Notes under the pieces: generated by a model
Told to the model about the DNA's origin: nothing
Database searches by the model: none
The model's input: only the letters and a program-made list of their open reading frames with translations
Made by a program: the position numbers and the translations under genes
In this document: positions 4,298-5,541 of the stretch, piece after piece
Layout of the letters: every line of letters begins with the position of its first letter
How positions within the stretch are numbered: position 1 is the stretch's first letter
NCBI GenBank assembly: GCA_030621455.1
Contig: JAUXHQ010000148.1
Location: forward strand, 1-5,541
Reading direction: 5' to 3'
Source of the DNA: Deltaproteobacteria bacterium
GTDB lineage: Bacteria; Desulfobacterota; UBA8473
DNA length: 5,541 nt

Positions 4298-5541
4298 GGG
4301 CCTTATATTTTTCATATTTTTCATGGCCATTGTATGTGCAGCTCCTGAAACAAGTGCGGAGAAGGTCTCTATAGCTCCTGGCCCACAATCTAACTCAATT
4401 AAGGAAAAACTCTACACCCTGTCCTTTAGAAAGGCGGATATCCACGAGATACTGACAGTCTTATCCAGGAAAACCGAATTGAACATCATCGTCGATCCTG
4501 ATGTCAAGGGAGAGGTCACTGTAGATTTAAAAGAAGTTACTTTAACCAAGGCCCTGGATTGCCTTCTTACCCCGCTGGGGCTGGAGTATAAGAGGGAGGC
4601 CAATTTCATCTGGGTATCACCTGTCAAGATGCAGACCAGGAGATTTACCTTGAGTTATCTGATCACTAAACGTGTTGGAAGTGGTACGGTATCCGCCAGT
4701 ACCGGTGGAAGCGAAGGAGGGGGAGATGAAGGTTTGCCGGGCATGGAAGCTGTCATCAGAGTGGATACATCCGATACCACAGATCTCTGGAAAGAGATAG
4801 AGGATGGTTTAAAGGGTATTTCTTCGGGAAAAGGCAAGTTAGTCATCAATAAGATGTCAGGTTCCATCATAGCTATTGACTTTCCTCAAAACCTGGCCCG
4901 GATGTCCGAATTTTTGAAGACTGTTGAAGACTCAGCGCAAAGGCAGGTAATGATTAAGGCCGATATAATAGAAGTGGTCCTTTCTGATAAATATCAGATG
5001 GGCATTAACTGGTCTGCTGTCTTTAATCATGACAGTCTTAAGGGAACCATCACTCAGACGCTTAGCCCTAATACTGAAGTCTTCCAGATAAAGCTCCTTG
5101 ATGGCGACTTCTCTTTACTTCTGGATGCTATGTCAGAGCAAGGAAAGACAGTTGTCTTGTCCAGTCCGAAGATTTCTACCTTAAATAACCAGCCGGCCGT
5201 TATAAAGGTGGCCACGGAAGATGTCTATTGGGAGAGAGACATTGTTGACAGCACGGCGGGAGGGAACCCCTGGGCTGTCAGCAGCCCGCGCTGGATCACC
5301 ATAGGCATTCTTTTAAAGGTTACTCCACAAATAGGTTTTGATGGCTTGATTATTATGGATATTCACCCCAATGTCACGAACAAGGTGGGGGAATCGGAAT
5401 CACCTGAAGGAGATAAAGCCCCAATCCTGAATGTGAGGGAGATCAATACGGTGGTCAGGGTAAGAGACGGCCAGACCATCATTATTGCCGGGCTTTTAAG
5501 TGAAAGGAAAAAAGATGAAGTAACCAGTGTTCCTTTTTTGG
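4287..5541 (+). CDS. mshL: MshL-type outer-membrane secretin (3' truncated by the window)
   Basis: The reading frame is open for 418 codons to the right edge. Residues 1-24 are a signal peptide, probably cut after TSA; Cys17 follows AIV, a poor lipobox, so the lipoprotein state of Vibrio MshL is doubtful here. Residues 42-111 are an STN/N0 domain (SFRKADIHEILTVLSRKTEL, IIVDPDVKGEVTVDL). A Gly/Ser-rich loop (131-151) and a segment with DLWKEIEDGLKGI, KLVINKMSGSIIAI and SEFLKTVEDSAQRQVMIKAD (167-226) are typical of MshL. The secretin domain follows: VLSSPKISTLNNQPAVIKV (290-308), GILLKVTPQIGFDGLIIMDI (340-359) and REINTVVRVRDGQTIIIAGL (384-403). The frame ends at VPFL, the start of the conserved VPxLGDIP motif, so perhaps 50-100 residues are missing. 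It forms the pore for the pilus. It overlaps pilP by 11 bases. Confidence 0.95.
   Translation, partial: MKNRGLIFFIFFMAIVCAAPETSAEKVSIAPGPQSNSIKEKLYTLSFRKADIHEILTVLSRKTELNIIVDPDVKGEVTVDLKEVTLTKALDCLLTPLGLEYKREANFIWVSPVKMQTRRFTLSYLITKRVGSGTVSASTGGSEGGGDEGLPGMEAVIRVDTSDTTDLWKEIEDGLKGISSGKGKLVINKMSGSIIAIDFPQNLARMSEFLKTVEDSAQRQVMIKADIIEVVLSDKYQMGINWSAVFNHDSLKGTITQTLSPNTEVFQIKLLDGDFSLLLDAMSEQGKTVVLSSPKISTLNNQPAVIKVATEDVYWERDIVDSTAGGNPWAVSSPRWITIGILLKVTPQIGFDGLIIMDIHPNVTNKVGESESPEGDKAPILNVREINTVVRVRDGQTIIIAGLLSERKKDEVTSVPFL

Overview
The window carries one strand of a type IV pilus assembly locus of the MSHA (mannose-sensitive haemagglutinin) type, with every gene on the plus strand. An outer-membrane secretin, inner-membrane alignment proteins and prepilins with class III signal peptides indicate a diderm (Gram-negative-type) bacterium. 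Base composition is moderate, and GTG starts with 4-base stop/start overlaps are used. The sequence does not settle the phylum. Short 7- and 8-base tandem repeats between genes remind me of intergenic DNA in Desulfobacterota, Nitrospirota, Omnitrophota and anammox planctomycetes, but that is recollection and not evidence.

Layout: (1) 2-34, a possible last few codons of an upstream gene. (2) 108-656, an MshO/PilW-like prepilin. (3) 653-1546, an MshP/PilX-like minor pilin extended by a Pro-X stalk and a C-terminal beta-rich domain. (4) 1547-1741, an intergenic stretch filled by inverted heptamer arrays, with a possible 32-residue leader ORF (1651-1749) that runs into the next start codon. (5) 1742-3325, a PilM-PilN fusion. 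(6) 3306-3923, PilO/MshJ-like. (7) 3920-4297, PilP/MshK-like. (8) 4287 to the right edge, an MshL-type secretin cut off inside its C-terminal barrel motif. Genes 2-3 and 5-8 are joined by overlaps of 4, 20, 4 and 11 bases, so they probably form two translationally coupled blocks, perhaps one operon.

How they work together (family knowledge): the two prepilins would be processed by a PilD-type peptidase and enter the pilus tip or initiation complex. PilMN, PilO and PilP form the alignment subcomplex linking the cytoplasmic ATPases to the secretin, through which the fibre leaves the cell. The order PilM/N-PilO-PilP-secretin matches mshI-J-K-L. The extension and retraction ATPases, platform protein, major pilin and prepilin peptidase are not in the window and would be expected nearby.

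The system itself is a known type. The unusual points are the PilM-PilN fusion (GspL-like topology), the modular minor pilin with a slippage-prone hexamer stalk and a G8 tract, and two families of short-period repeats placed at gene boundaries, in two cases inside coding sequence at both ends of pilO.
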